A DNA stretch of 31,269 bases from JBJXGE01 sp046154185 (GTDB taxonomy: Bacteria > Planctomycetota > UBA8108 > UBA1146 > JAJFFE01): NCBI GenBank assembly GCA_046154185.1, contig JBJXGE010000091.1, forward strand, positions 1 through 31,269. Direction: 5' to 3'. Shown here in pieces: positions 1-6,440 of the stretch (position 1 is its first letter; each line of letters opens with the position of its first letter). The translations under genes and the position numbers were made by a program. The notes beneath the pieces were generated by a model. That model did no database searches, was not told where the DNA came from, and saw only the letters and a program-made list of their open reading frames with translations.

Positions 1-147
1 ATGACCACCGCGGCTGCCATCGATCGAATCGTGCACCATGCGACGATCATCGAACTTGTCGGTGACAGCTTCCGCGCGAATACAGCCAAGGGAAAAGCAG
101 CAAGGACGGCGAAGCAGGCCGACGAGAAGGAGGCGATCGCAAATTAG
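1..147 (+). CDS. istB: IS21-family helper ATPase IstB, C-terminal fragment (5' end outside window)
   Basis: Frame 1 is open from the first base to a TAG at 145-147 and encodes 48 residues. The stretch TAAAIDRIVHHATIIELVG followed by DSFR matches the conserved end of IS21 IstB transposition helper ATPases, where an (A)IDR(x)VHH..I.E..G.S(F/Y)R block closes the AAA+ domain. IstB helps the IstA transposase with target choice and strand transfer. The ATG at base 1 is almost certainly an internal Met, since the Walker motifs lie upstream of the window. A Lys/Ala-rich tail follows the conserved block, as is usual for this family. A 34-bp palindrome starts three bases after the stop. Assignment rests on motif recall over a short piece. 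Whether the element is intact cannot be judged here. Confidence 0.75.
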   Translation: MTTAAAIDRIVHHATIIELVGDSFRANTAKGKAARTAKQADEKEAIAN

Positions 148-149
148 CT

Positions 150-183
150 TCAGGCTGTCGCCCCCTAGGGGGCGACAGCCTGA
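150..183. repeat. Perfect 34-bp palindrome after istB
   Basis: Each arm is 17 nt, starting TCAGGCTGTCGCCCCC and meeting at a TA centre, so the site is fully self-complementary with no loop. As RNA it would form a very stable hairpin. No T-run follows on the plus strand, so it is not a standard intrinsic terminator. It may stop transcripts leaving the insertion element or be an intergenic palindrome of the host. Confidence 0.85.
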
Positions 184-262
184 GGAACCCGGACACAGAC
201 ACGCTCACGCTCCTTGGCACGCAGTGACTCGGAGCCACCAATCAACCAGGAGGAAACTCAAA

Positions 263-300
263 AGTAGTTGTCGTCAGGTTCAAGAATAGTTGACGTCGGG
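263..300 (+). repeat. Two 16-bp imperfect direct repeats at presumed IS21 end
   Basis: AGTAGTTGTCGTCAGG at 263-278 and AATAGTTGACGTCGGG at 285-300 differ at three positions and are offset by 22 bp, about two helical turns. Spacing and position fit paired transposase-binding sites at the end of an IS21 element. That role is inferred. Confidence 0.55.
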
Positions 301-319
301 CAAGCGCAAAGGAGCGGAG

Positions 320-511
320 CTAGTTCGAGTCCCGGATGGTATGCGCGACACTCATCATGCCCCCGAATGCCACGAACGTCCCGGCACAGGTCAGCAGTAA
401 CTTGCCGACCACCTCTGAAAACCCGAGCCAGATAAGTGCGAGCCCAAGCACGAGACCGATCGATGCGCTCGCAAGACAAATGACGCACGCGATTCGTTCG
501 AGTGTCCTCAT
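320..511 (-). CDS. Small two-helix membrane protein, unknown function
   Basis: Encodes 63 residues. After a short basic start (MRTLERIA) there are two hydrophobic stretches, about residues 7-29 (ending IGLVLGLALIWLGF) and 33-52 (VVGKLLLTCAGTFVAFGGMM), with a short polar tail. This suggests a small inner-membrane hairpin protein. The ATG at 509-511 is chosen because AGAGG lies nine bases upstream. The frame is also open 21 codons further up, but that extension has no such signal. The gene sits directly beside the insertion element end, and its last codons come within 20 bp of the inferred tip. I do not recognise the family. It could be a chance frame, but the ribosome site and hydrophobic pattern favour a gene. 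Confidence 0.5.
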   Translation of the reverse strand: MRTLERIACVICLASASIGLVLGLALIWLGFSEVVGKLLLTCAGTFVAFGGMMSVAHTIRDSN

Positions 512-649
512 GACCGTGTTCCTCTCGCTATTTGGCTTGTCGCGGAGCAAGGCACATTCCAACTCGCAAAACAACCGCGAGCTGCTCCCATCGAGTCAAG
601 CCGACTGCCGTGCAATAACGCCACAACGCACTGTCGCCATCGACTTCGC

Positions 650-1543
650 TTACGCGTCGAACGGCGTCGTGAACTCGGCGAGCATCGGATAAGCATCGAC
701 GAGCGCCCGCGGCGCTCCGACCGCTCGGCCCTCCCACAGCGATCGCAATGCGACCGCCGCCGCCGGCGCTTGCGCGCGAAAGTGATTGTTGGCGGCAACC
801 ATGAGCCGCGTGACGCGAGCCGCGAGTTGCCGAATGCGTTGCGTCAGTTCTTCGAGTTCCGTGCGCGCGTAGCCGTAGTCATAGCGTTCGTCGCGAGTCG
901 CCTTCGCGTTCGCCCAAGCGGCGCGGTTCCGGCCGTGGAGCCGCACGTAGCCGACCGGGCCGGTGTTGATCGTACTCAGGGTCGGCAACGCCGGGAGTTC
1001 CGGCAGATCGACATTCACAAACTCGAGCTGTTCGTCTTGCAAGAAACTCAAGAATTCGCGGCGGTAGAGCGCACGACTGCGCACTTCGACGAAGAAGCGC
1101 GCGGGTGCGAGCGCATCGCGCAACGCGCACATTGCGGCGCGACCGTCGCGGTCATCGCGAAAGCTCGGCGGGTATTGCGCGAGCACGCCGTCGAGTCGCC
1201 CCGCCGCGAGGATCGGATCGATAACGCGGCGAAAGCGCGCGAGCGCGTCGCCCGCCGGCGCGGCGCCGTCATGCGTCCAGCCGCGCCAGCATTTGATGAC
1301 GAACGTGAAGTCGGCGGGCGTCTCCGCGATCCATCGATCGGCGACCGTGCCGCCGATGGGATCGTAGAAAGTCGCGTTCACTTCCATGAAATCGAGGAAG
1401 CGCGCAAGGAGCGGCAGCGCGCGAAAGTCGCGCGGCAGCGGTTGCGGATAAAGCGGGCCGCGCCAGTCCTTATAGTCCCACCCGCACACGCCGAAGCGCG
1501 GGCGCGCGATCCGCCGAGTCGCGCCATCGTCGTCGGACGTCAT
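650..1543 (-). CDS. DUF72 family protein (YecE-like)
   Basis: 297 residues, the usual size for this TIM-barrel-like family of unknown biochemical activity. Family marks visible in order are GVCGWDYKDWRGPLYP near residues 18-32, the FMEVNATFY strand at 52-60, FVIKCWRGWTH at 81-91, a FFVEVRSRALY segment mid-protein, GYVRLHGRN, and ANNHF.AQAP.AA near the C-terminus. These match the conserved G-W-x-Y, E-V-N-x-T-F-Y and N-N-H blocks of DUF72. No signal peptide or membrane segment is seen, so it is cytoplasmic. The ATG at 1541-1543 has only a weak upstream purine tract. The start lies 54 bp from the divergent YkgJ-type gene, so the two may share a promoter region. Function in the cell is not established for the family. 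Confidence 0.92.
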   Translation of the reverse strand: MTSDDDGATRRIARPRFGVCGWDYKDWRGPLYPQPLPRDFRALPLLARFLDFMEVNATFYDPIGGTVADRWIAETPADFTFVIKCWRGWTHDGAAPAGDALARFRRVIDPILAAGRLDGVLAQYPPSFRDDRDGRAAMCALRDALAPARFFVEVRSRALYRREFLSFLQDEQLEFVNVDLPELPALPTLSTINTGPVGYVRLHGRNRAAWANAKATRDERYDYGYARTELEELTQRIRQLAARVTRLMVAANNHFRAQAPAAAVALRSLWEGRAVGAPRALVDAYPMLAEFTTPFDA

Positions 1544-1597
1544 GTCCGGTATCGCTGCCTGTATACATCAGTCGAGAGCCGTGCGAGTATTTGCCAC

Positions 1598-2116
1598 ATG
1601 CAGAATGCGCCCATTTCTCCGGAGCCGCCAGCGACCAATCGTCCCGCGTGGATCGACGAAGTCGCGGAATTGTATCGCGCCGTCGATCGCGAAATCGACC
1701 CGCATCAGCATCTCTGCAAACTCAGCGGCGTGTGCTGCGACTTCCGCAAATCCGACCACGTGCTCTACACAACGAGCGTCGAAGTCGGCTACGCGCTCGC
1801 GACGCGGACCGCGCCATGGACGACGCAAGATGATCTCTGCCCCTTCTGGCGCGGCGGCCTTTGCACCGCCCGCGCCGAACGCCCCCTCGGCTGCCGTACC
1901 TACTTTTGCGACCCCACTTGGCGCGAGCGCGGCGAAGAAATCCATGAACGCTTTCACGCGCAACTCATCGCCATCGGTGAACGGCACGGCGTCCGGTATA
2001 GCTATAGTCCGTGGGTCGCGAGTATGGCCGCGGCGGCCGCAAGTCGAAGCGTCGCGGGCGGGGCACCGGTTGATGGATCGTCGCTCGCGGTTCGAACGCG
2101 ACGACCGACCGACTAA
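1598..2116 (+). CDS. YkgJ-type Cys-cluster (putative zinc/iron-chelating) protein
   Basis: 172 residues from the ATG at 1598. Longer in-frame extensions upstream run antisense to the DUF72 gene and lack similarity, so they are rejected. Seven cysteines follow the family spacing: C40 and the C46-C47 pair in HLCKLSGVCCDF, then C81 (CPFW), C89, C99 (RPLGCR) and C104 (YFCD). The blocks CPFWRGGLC and RP.GCR.Y.CD are typical of the YkgJ/CxxCxxCC cluster family, thought to bind zinc or iron-sulfur. The last 30 residues are Ala/Arg-rich and unconserved. No signal peptide is present. It is divergent from the DUF72 gene. The metal and the role are unknown. Confidence 0.88.
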   Translation: MQNAPISPEPPATNRPAWIDEVAELYRAVDREIDPHQHLCKLSGVCCDFRKSDHVLYTTSVEVGYALATRTAPWTTQDDLCPFWRGGLCTARAERPLGCRTYFCDPTWRERGEEIHERFHAQLIAIGERHGVRYSYSPWVASMAAAAASRSVAGGAPVDGSSLAVRTRRPTD

Positions 2117-2217
2117 ATCGCCGAACCGTGGGCAACCGGTGGGTAACACGAATAAACTGCGCGTTCGCCCGGATCCATCGCACTTTTGCAAACCATAGGT
2201 CGCGAAAGTGTTGTTGG

Positions 2218-2295
2218 TGGGGAGAGCAGAGGGGCTCGAACCCTCGACCCCCAGATCCACAATCTGGTGCTCTAACCAGCTGAGCTATGCCCTCC
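2218..2295 (-). tRNA. tRNA-His (anticodon GTG), with encoded G-1 and CCA
   Basis: Read on the minus strand, the acceptor arm GAGGGCA pairs with TGCTCTC (one G-T wobble). TA precedes a D arm beginning GCTCAGCTGG. The anticodon loop TTGTGGA holds GTG inside a CCAGA/TCTGG stem, and the T arm is GAGGG-TTCGAGC-CCCTC. The extra G at 2295 faces C73, the His-specific G-1:C73 pair read by histidyl-tRNA synthetase. CCA is encoded at 2218-2220, and a second CCA follows immediately (2215-2217). Confidence 0.97.
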
Positions 2296-2357
2296 ACAGG
2301 CGATCCGGACGAACGCGGATTGTTGACGCCGGGGGACACGCTGTCAAGCGGGCGGGG

Positions 2358-3578
2358 CTACTTGCCGTAGAGAATGATGTTGAACATCACGATCGACTGG
2401 CCGTCGGGTTTCAGCGACGCTTCGAGCTCGGCGCCGAGATACGGGCGCTGCAGCATCGGATTGTAGAAGTCGACGCGCACCGAACCGCGCAGCTTGCCGA
2501 AAAACTCACGCATGTCGCCGGTGATCAAGTCGCCGACGTGTGGCGTGAATTTGAAATCCGAATCGAGTCGGTACGTGCGGCCGTTCATGAGCGAGCGACC
2601 GGGCGGCTTCGCCTCCGGATCGATTTCGATGTCGGTGGCAAAACCATCGCGATCGAAGAGACGATTCGGGCGCACGGCAAGTCCGCCGCGATCGTCGAGT
2701 GAGAACGGCCCCCACTCGATCAACGCGATATTGCGCTCGAGTTCGCGCGGCTTCCCTTCGTGGACGCCGGAGCGCAACTGCTCGTACAACGCGTCGCGCT
2801 CGCGCTCCGCCTGATTCTCATTGCCGCGCCCGAGCTGCCAAATCTCTTCGTTGCGTTTCTCGTACTCGCTGTAGCGAAAACTCGGATCTGCTTCATAGCG
2901 GTCTTTCAGATCGCTGCGAAAAATGCTGCGCGCGTGGCGGAATCCGACGCGACGCGCGAGTCGATTCATCGCCTGACCGCGACTCGACACTTGCGGCTCC
3001 ACTCGCGTCGTGAGATCGCGGTGAAAGAAACCGCGCGCCGTGTACTCGCCGCGATCTCTTCCGGCCCCGACATCTTGTTTGACTTGCTCGCGCCAATTGT
3101 CAGCGCGCATCACGGGCAGCCGAATGCGTTCGCGCGAAATCACCGTCTCGTCTTCATCGACCACGTGCTCGATCGGCACTTCGATCAATTGCAACGCCGT
3201 GCCTTCGCTCAATCCATGACGCGCCACGAACGCTTCGTTGCGCGCTCGCATCTGCTCGCGATAAAGCGATTGCTCGCGGAGACCCCAATGCAACGTGAGC
3301 GGCATCTGTGGCCGAACGCTCGTCGACGACACGCCGAGCGGATTCGTCGGACGCGCCGCCGACGCGACTTCGCGCGGCGCTTCCGCGCTGGCGAGATCGA
3401 GCATTGCCAGGGTCGTAACTTGTGCTGACGCGAAACTCGTCGAGAGTAAGGCGAGCGCAATGGCGCCGAATAGGGTCAGCGCAAATGCGCGTGAACCACG
3501 CAGCGCTCCGAATCCGAGGGAATTGGCAGCAGCGCTCGCACTGGCGACTCTCGTCCTTTGCGCTTGCTTCTGCTTCAT
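2358..3578 (-). CDS. Secreted protein of unknown function, 406 residues
   Basis: The ATG at 3576-3578 is chosen because GAGG stands six bases upstream and it opens a good export signal: a basic N-region (KQKQAQRTR) and later a hydrophobic core FALTLFGAIALALLSTSFASA ending in a type I signal peptidase-like A-S-A, near residue 51. The mature part is soluble and highly charged, with an Arg/Glu-rich, probably helical middle (about residues 190-270, e.g. YSEYEKRNEEIWQLGRGNENQ). A beta-rich C-terminal part follows, ending in ELEASLKPDGQSIVMFNIIL and resembling an outer-membrane or surface strand pattern. I recognise no family. The gene lies 62 bp downstream of tRNA-His on the same strand side and is apparently monocistronic. 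It could be a periplasmic or surface protein. No enzymatic motif is visible. Confidence 0.8.
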   Translation of the reverse strand: MKQKQAQRTRVASASAAANSLGFGALRGSRAFALTLFGAIALALLSTSFASAQVTTLAMLDLASAEAPREVASAARPTNPLGVSSTSVRPQMPLTLHWGLREQSLYREQMRARNEAFVARHGLSEGTALQLIEVPIEHVVDEDETVISRERIRLPVMRADNWREQVKQDVGAGRDRGEYTARGFFHRDLTTRVEPQVSSRGQAMNRLARRVGFRHARSIFRSDLKDRYEADPSFRYSEYEKRNEEIWQLGRGNENQAERERDALYEQLRSGVHEGKPRELERNIALIEWGPFSLDDRGGLAVRPNRLFDRDGFATDIEIDPEAKPPGRSLMNGRTYRLDSDFKFTPHVGDLITGDMREFFGKLRGSVRVDFYNPMLQRPYLGAELEASLKPDGQSIVMFNIILYGK

Positions 3579-3899
3579 CTGCAGCCTCGATTCCTCACCG
3601 CCGTGAGCACACTCAATGCCCAACGACGCCGACCTGCGTAACTCCAAGCCTTTGACCCATATGATTTGGCGTGAGCGGTCGCGATTATAGCGAGATGGCG
3701 ACGCGTATACAAATTTTACGGAGAAATCCGAAGTCGGGGCCAAGCCACAAGGCTCGCACCCACTCTCATCTGCGTTCGGATGAAGCCTACCATCGAACAC
3801 CCGGGAATGACGAACGGCCGGCTAATTTCTTGACGTCGCCGACCCGGGCGATATCGGCCGTCCGGACTGTTTACGGCCATTGGATGCCCATAGACCGGG
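3579..3899. other. Intergenic region between the secreted protein and ruvA
   Basis: 321 bp with no supported gene. It should hold the promoter of the secreted-protein gene and the 3' region of ruvA (both on the minus strand). A small inverted repeat GGCCGT/ACGGCC lies at 3856-3878 with an 11-nt loop, just past the ruvA stop, and could act as its terminator, but there is no clear T-run. Nothing else is convincing. Confidence 0.5.
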
Positions 3900-4511
3900 C
3901 TATTTCGCCCCGCTCGTCGCGGCGCGGACGACTTCTTCAAGCGTCGGCAAGGTCGCGGACTCCCGCAGCAATCGGCGCACGGTCGTCTCCGCCTCGGCCG
4001 GACTGAAACCGAGCTGAATCAAGGCGCTCGTCGCGTCGACCAACACGCCCGTCTCGCCACCCGCCACCGGCAGAAACTCGACCGACTCGTCCGAAAAACC
4101 CGCCGTTTTCGAAAGCGAGTCCTTGAGTTCGAGAACGAGGCGCTGCGCCGTTTTTCTTCCGACGCCTTTGATGCGCTCCAGTTGCCGTGGTTGATCGAGC
4201 AAGATGGCCTGCTGAAATTCAGCGAAAGAGATTCCCGATAGGACCGCGAGTGCAATCGCGGGTCCGACGCCTGTCACGTTGCACATGAGTTCAAACAGTC
4301 GGCGATCCGCGCGCGTCGCGAAGCCATAGAGTTGGAATAACTCTTCGCGCAGCCGGCAAACTAGATACACCCGCGTCTCGGTGCTGATGCGCGCGCGCAA
4401 GGTCGACGCGGTAGAAGCGGGCACTCGCAATCGATAGCCGGCGCCTGCCGCCTCAATCACGGCGAAGTCTTCGCCGACCTCGCGCACTATGCCGGTGAGG
4501 TAGTCGTACAA
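3900..4511 (-). CDS. ruvA: Holliday junction branch migration complex subunit RuvA
   Basis: 203 residues, the normal length for RuvA, which binds Holliday junctions as a tetramer and recruits the RuvB motor. The N-terminal OB domain (about 1-65) begins MYDYLTGIVREV. Two helix-hairpin-helix motifs follow, CNVTGVGPAIALAVLS at 77-92 and IKGVGRKTAQRLVLELKD at 114-131. After an acidic linker, the RuvB-binding domain III covers about 153-200 (DATSALIQLGFSPAEAE). The start is TTG (4509-4511), supported by homology because the family starts with the same M-x-x-x-L-x-G-I pattern. SD support is weak. ruvB and ruvC are not adjacent, so here ruvA stands alone, a common scattering in planctomycetes. Confidence 0.97.
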   Translation of the reverse strand: MYDYLTGIVREVGEDFAVIEAAGAGYRLRVPASTASTLRARISTETRVYLVCRLREELFQLYGFATRADRRLFELMCNVTGVGPAIALAVLSGISFAEFQQAILLDQPRQLERIKGVGRKTAQRLVLELKDSLSKTAGFSDESVEFLPVAGGETGVLVDATSALIQLGFSPAEAETTVRRLLRESATLPTLEEVVRAATSGAK

Positions 4512-4540
4512 GCTATCCGATTTCTCGTTTCGTCACCCGA

Positions 4541-4793
4541 CCCAGGGCTTCGCCCTGGGCTGATGAATCGCGCCCCTGCGGGGCTTCGCGTGCACACGTT
4601 CGACACCTGACCGCGATCGCGGACCATTGGCAGTTTAAGCGGCGATGTCCAATACCCTGACCGCGCCCCCACGCGCCAGCGGCGCGAACGTTTGGAGTGA
4701 GCCGATTCGGGTCCGCCCGAATCGACGAGGGGTGCTGCGGACAGCACCCCTAACAACACACCGAGAAAAAACGGCTGCGGACAGCACCCCTAA
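4541..4793. repeat. Cluster of intergenic hairpins and a 20-bp direct repeat
   Basis: The 290-bp spacer between ruvA and the alpha-CTD gene holds several palindromes. CCCAGGG/CCCTGGG lies at 4541-4559 (loop CTTCG), GCCCC/GGGGC at 4572-4584, CGATTCGGG/CCCGAATCG at 4703-4724 (loop TCCG), and AGGGGTGCTG/CAGCACCCCT at 4728-4751 (loop CGGA). The unit GCTGCGGACAGCACCCCTAA occurs twice, exactly 40 bp apart (4734-4753 and 4774-4793). The last palindrome sits about 50 bp past the stop of the minus-strand alpha-CTD gene and may terminate it. A close relative of it recurs at 10780-10802. Confidence 0.8.
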
Positions 4794-4801
4794 GAAGACT
4801 G

Positions 4802-6079
4802 CTAGCCGCTTGCGAGGCTGAGTCCGCGCTCTTTGAGTTTGCGTTTGATCTCGTTCAACGACGTGACGCCGAAGTTTTTCTGACTGATCAGCTCGAGCTC
4901 CGTGCGCTTCACGAGCTGCCCCAACATCTCGATGCCGAGTCGGTCCATGCAGCGCTGACTACGACTCGAGAGCTCGAGCACGCTGACGGGCTCGCCCAAC
5001 AACTTCTCTTGTTCGGAGTCGGGGATCGTCGCTTGCCGTTTGCGATCGTCGTCGAGATCTTGGCCGAGCCGAAAGCCCTTCGCGGCCAGATTGCGTTTGA
5101 TCTCCATCAGCGACGTCTCGCCGAAATTCTTGTACGACAAGAGCTCCGCCTCGGACTTCTTGATCAAGTCGCCAAGCGTGTGAATGTTCATCTTCTGCAG
5201 ACAGTTGCGACTTCGCACCGACAACTCGAAGTCGGTGATCGGAATGCCTAGCAACTGATTGCGGCGCGAGCGCTCCTTTTCCTTTTCGCGATCGTAGTAC
5301 ATGTCGACCGACGCCTCGGCGTCGGCGAGATACATCTTCGCGCGCGGGTGATCGGGATACGCCGAGACCACGAGCTGGTAGCAGATGATCGCCTCATCGT
5401 AGCGCTCTTCATCTTCGTAGAGGATGCCAAGATTGATCATCGCTCGCACGAACACGGGCGAGCCGCCTTGGCACGTCTCATACGCTTGGATGGCGCGCTC
5501 GATGTCGCCATGCAAACTCGCCAGGTACCCAAGCCGAAAGTGGTAGATCGTCTCGGTCGGTTGTATCTCGACCGCCTTCTCGTACGCCGCGATCGCTTCC
5601 GGATAATCGCCTTCGCGCTCGCGCAGCACACCCTCGAGGAACGCGGCGGCGCCGGCTTCGAGCTTCGCGGACAACGTGCCGTACAGTTTGCGCGCGCTTT
5701 CCACTTCACCCGTGAAGGCGCGCGCCTCGACGAGCAGCTGTCCCAAGTATGGATCGTGGAACTTCGCGTACGATTCTTCCAGCAGCTTGCGCGCCTGGCC
5801 GGTGCGCCCTTCTTCGAGCAGCATGAGCCCACGCATGCCATCGCCAGCGATCGTCCGCGGCGCACTCGACAGCAAGCGTTGCGCCTCAATGCGCTCGTTC
5901 AAGAGCGCGCGCAGAGTCGCTTGGCGCACGGGATCCTTTTCGACTTGCGGCAAAAGCGCGCGCAAGTTTTCATTCTCGCCGCGCGCGAAAACCTCTTGGC
6001 GAATTAAACGGTAATAGTCAGCGACCAGTTCGCTCTTCACGACGAGATCGTGGACAGAAATTGCGGCCGATTGGTTCAA
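4802..6079 (-). CDS. TPR protein with two C-terminal RNA polymerase alpha-CTD-like domains
   Basis: 425 residues. Residues about 85-255 form helical TPR-like repeats (e.g. GDYPEAIAAYEKAVEIQPTE and ERYDEAIICYQLVVSAYPDH). Two copies of the RNA polymerase alpha C-terminal fold follow at about 278-340 and 363-424. Copy 1 has VRSRNCL (R289, N292, C293) and KNFGETSLMEI (N318, G320, S323, E326), matching E. coli alpha R265, N268, C269, N294, G296, S299 and E302 that contact UP-element DNA or regulators. The K298 equivalent is Thr. Copy 2 keeps R373 and C377 but has Arg at the N268 position. No RpoA assembly domains are present, so this is not RpoA. It is cytoplasmic and probably a transcription-associated scaffold. 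Fusions like this are known to me from planctomycetes, with no established function. The start is TTG. Confidence 0.9.
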   Translation of the reverse strand: MNQSAAISVHDLVVKSELVADYYRLIRQEVFARGENENLRALLPQVEKDPVRQATLRALLNERIEAQRLLSSAPRTIAGDGMRGLMLLEEGRTGQARKLLEESYAKFHDPYLGQLLVEARAFTGEVESARKLYGTLSAKLEAGAAAFLEGVLREREGDYPEAIAAYEKAVEIQPTETIYHFRLGYLASLHGDIERAIQAYETCQGGSPVFVRAMINLGILYEDEERYDEAIICYQLVVSAYPDHPRAKMYLADAEASVDMYYDREKEKERSRRNQLLGIPITDFELSVRSRNCLQKMNIHTLGDLIKKSEAELLSYKNFGETSLMEIKRNLAAKGFRLGQDLDDDRKRQATIPDSEQEKLLGEPVSVLELSSRSQRCMDRLGIEMLGQLVKRTELELISQKNFGVTSLNEIKRKLKERGLSLASG

Positions 6080-6440
6080 GCGGGATCCTCTCTAACGGAA
6101 ACGAAGCGCGAGCGGCGATGTGAGTCATCAAATTCACCGGACAACGTGCGTCGGCTGCCAGTACGTCCGCTGACAGGCGAGCGTTCAATGTCCGAGTCGA
6201 GCGTTGACGGAATTTGAGGCCGGAATCTTAGGTGCCACCGCAAAAGTCGTCAACCCCGCCCCAGCCGTACGTTAAGGACGTTCGATCGCGTCGGCGAGGT
6301 CGAATCCCCGCGACCCACCGCGCTGGTCTGGCACTCGCGCCGAACGCGCTCCATCATTGGCAGCCCTGGCGCCTCCTCACTCCGCTGGCGTTGCCCCGCA
6401 GCCACGTGCCACGGCGTGCGCGCCGAGAACGATTCCCCTC
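6080..6440. other. Divergent intergenic region between alpha-CTD gene and helicase gene
   Basis: 361 bp with no supported gene. It must hold the promoters of both divergent genes. I see no strong sigma-70 boxes, operator palindrome or small gene. Open frames here lack ribosome sites and have shadow-like Arg/Pro-rich composition. Confidence 0.5.
6086..6092 (-). promoter_or_regulatory. Shine-Dalgarno site that fixes a TTG start
   Basis: On the minus strand GAGAGGA lies six bases before the TTG at 6077-6079. No ATG or GTG nearby has such a signal, so the TTG is accepted as the start of the TPR/alpha-CTD gene. Confidence 0.7.

Larger units (their letters stand above)
1..302 (+). mobile_element. 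Right-end portion of an IS21-like insertion sequence (boundary approximate)
   Basis: The istB 3' end is followed by about 155 bp of non-coding DNA holding a 34-bp palindrome (150-183) and two 16-bp imperfect direct repeats (263-278 and 285-300, 13 of 16 identical). IS21 elements are known to carry several repeated transposase-binding sites near each end and to terminate in CA at the 3' end. The second repeat is followed by CA at 301-302, so I place the tip there by inference. The left end and the target duplication lie outside the window. Confidence 0.5.

Noticed and set aside
322..335. AGTTCGAGTCCCGG looks like the T arm of a tRNA at the insertion element border
   Set aside because: No acceptor, D or anticodon arms can be built around it, and it is the 3' end of the minus-strand small membrane protein gene.
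770..1597. Long plus-strand open frame leading into the YkgJ-type gene
   Set aside because: It runs antisense to the well-supported DUF72 gene, is Arg/Ala-rich, and has no similarity. The real start is the ATG at 1598.
4487..4759. 90-residue minus-strand open frame next to ruvA
   Set aside because: It spans the palindrome cluster and the ruvA 5' end. Its composition (Pro/Gly/Arg) is that of translated repeats.
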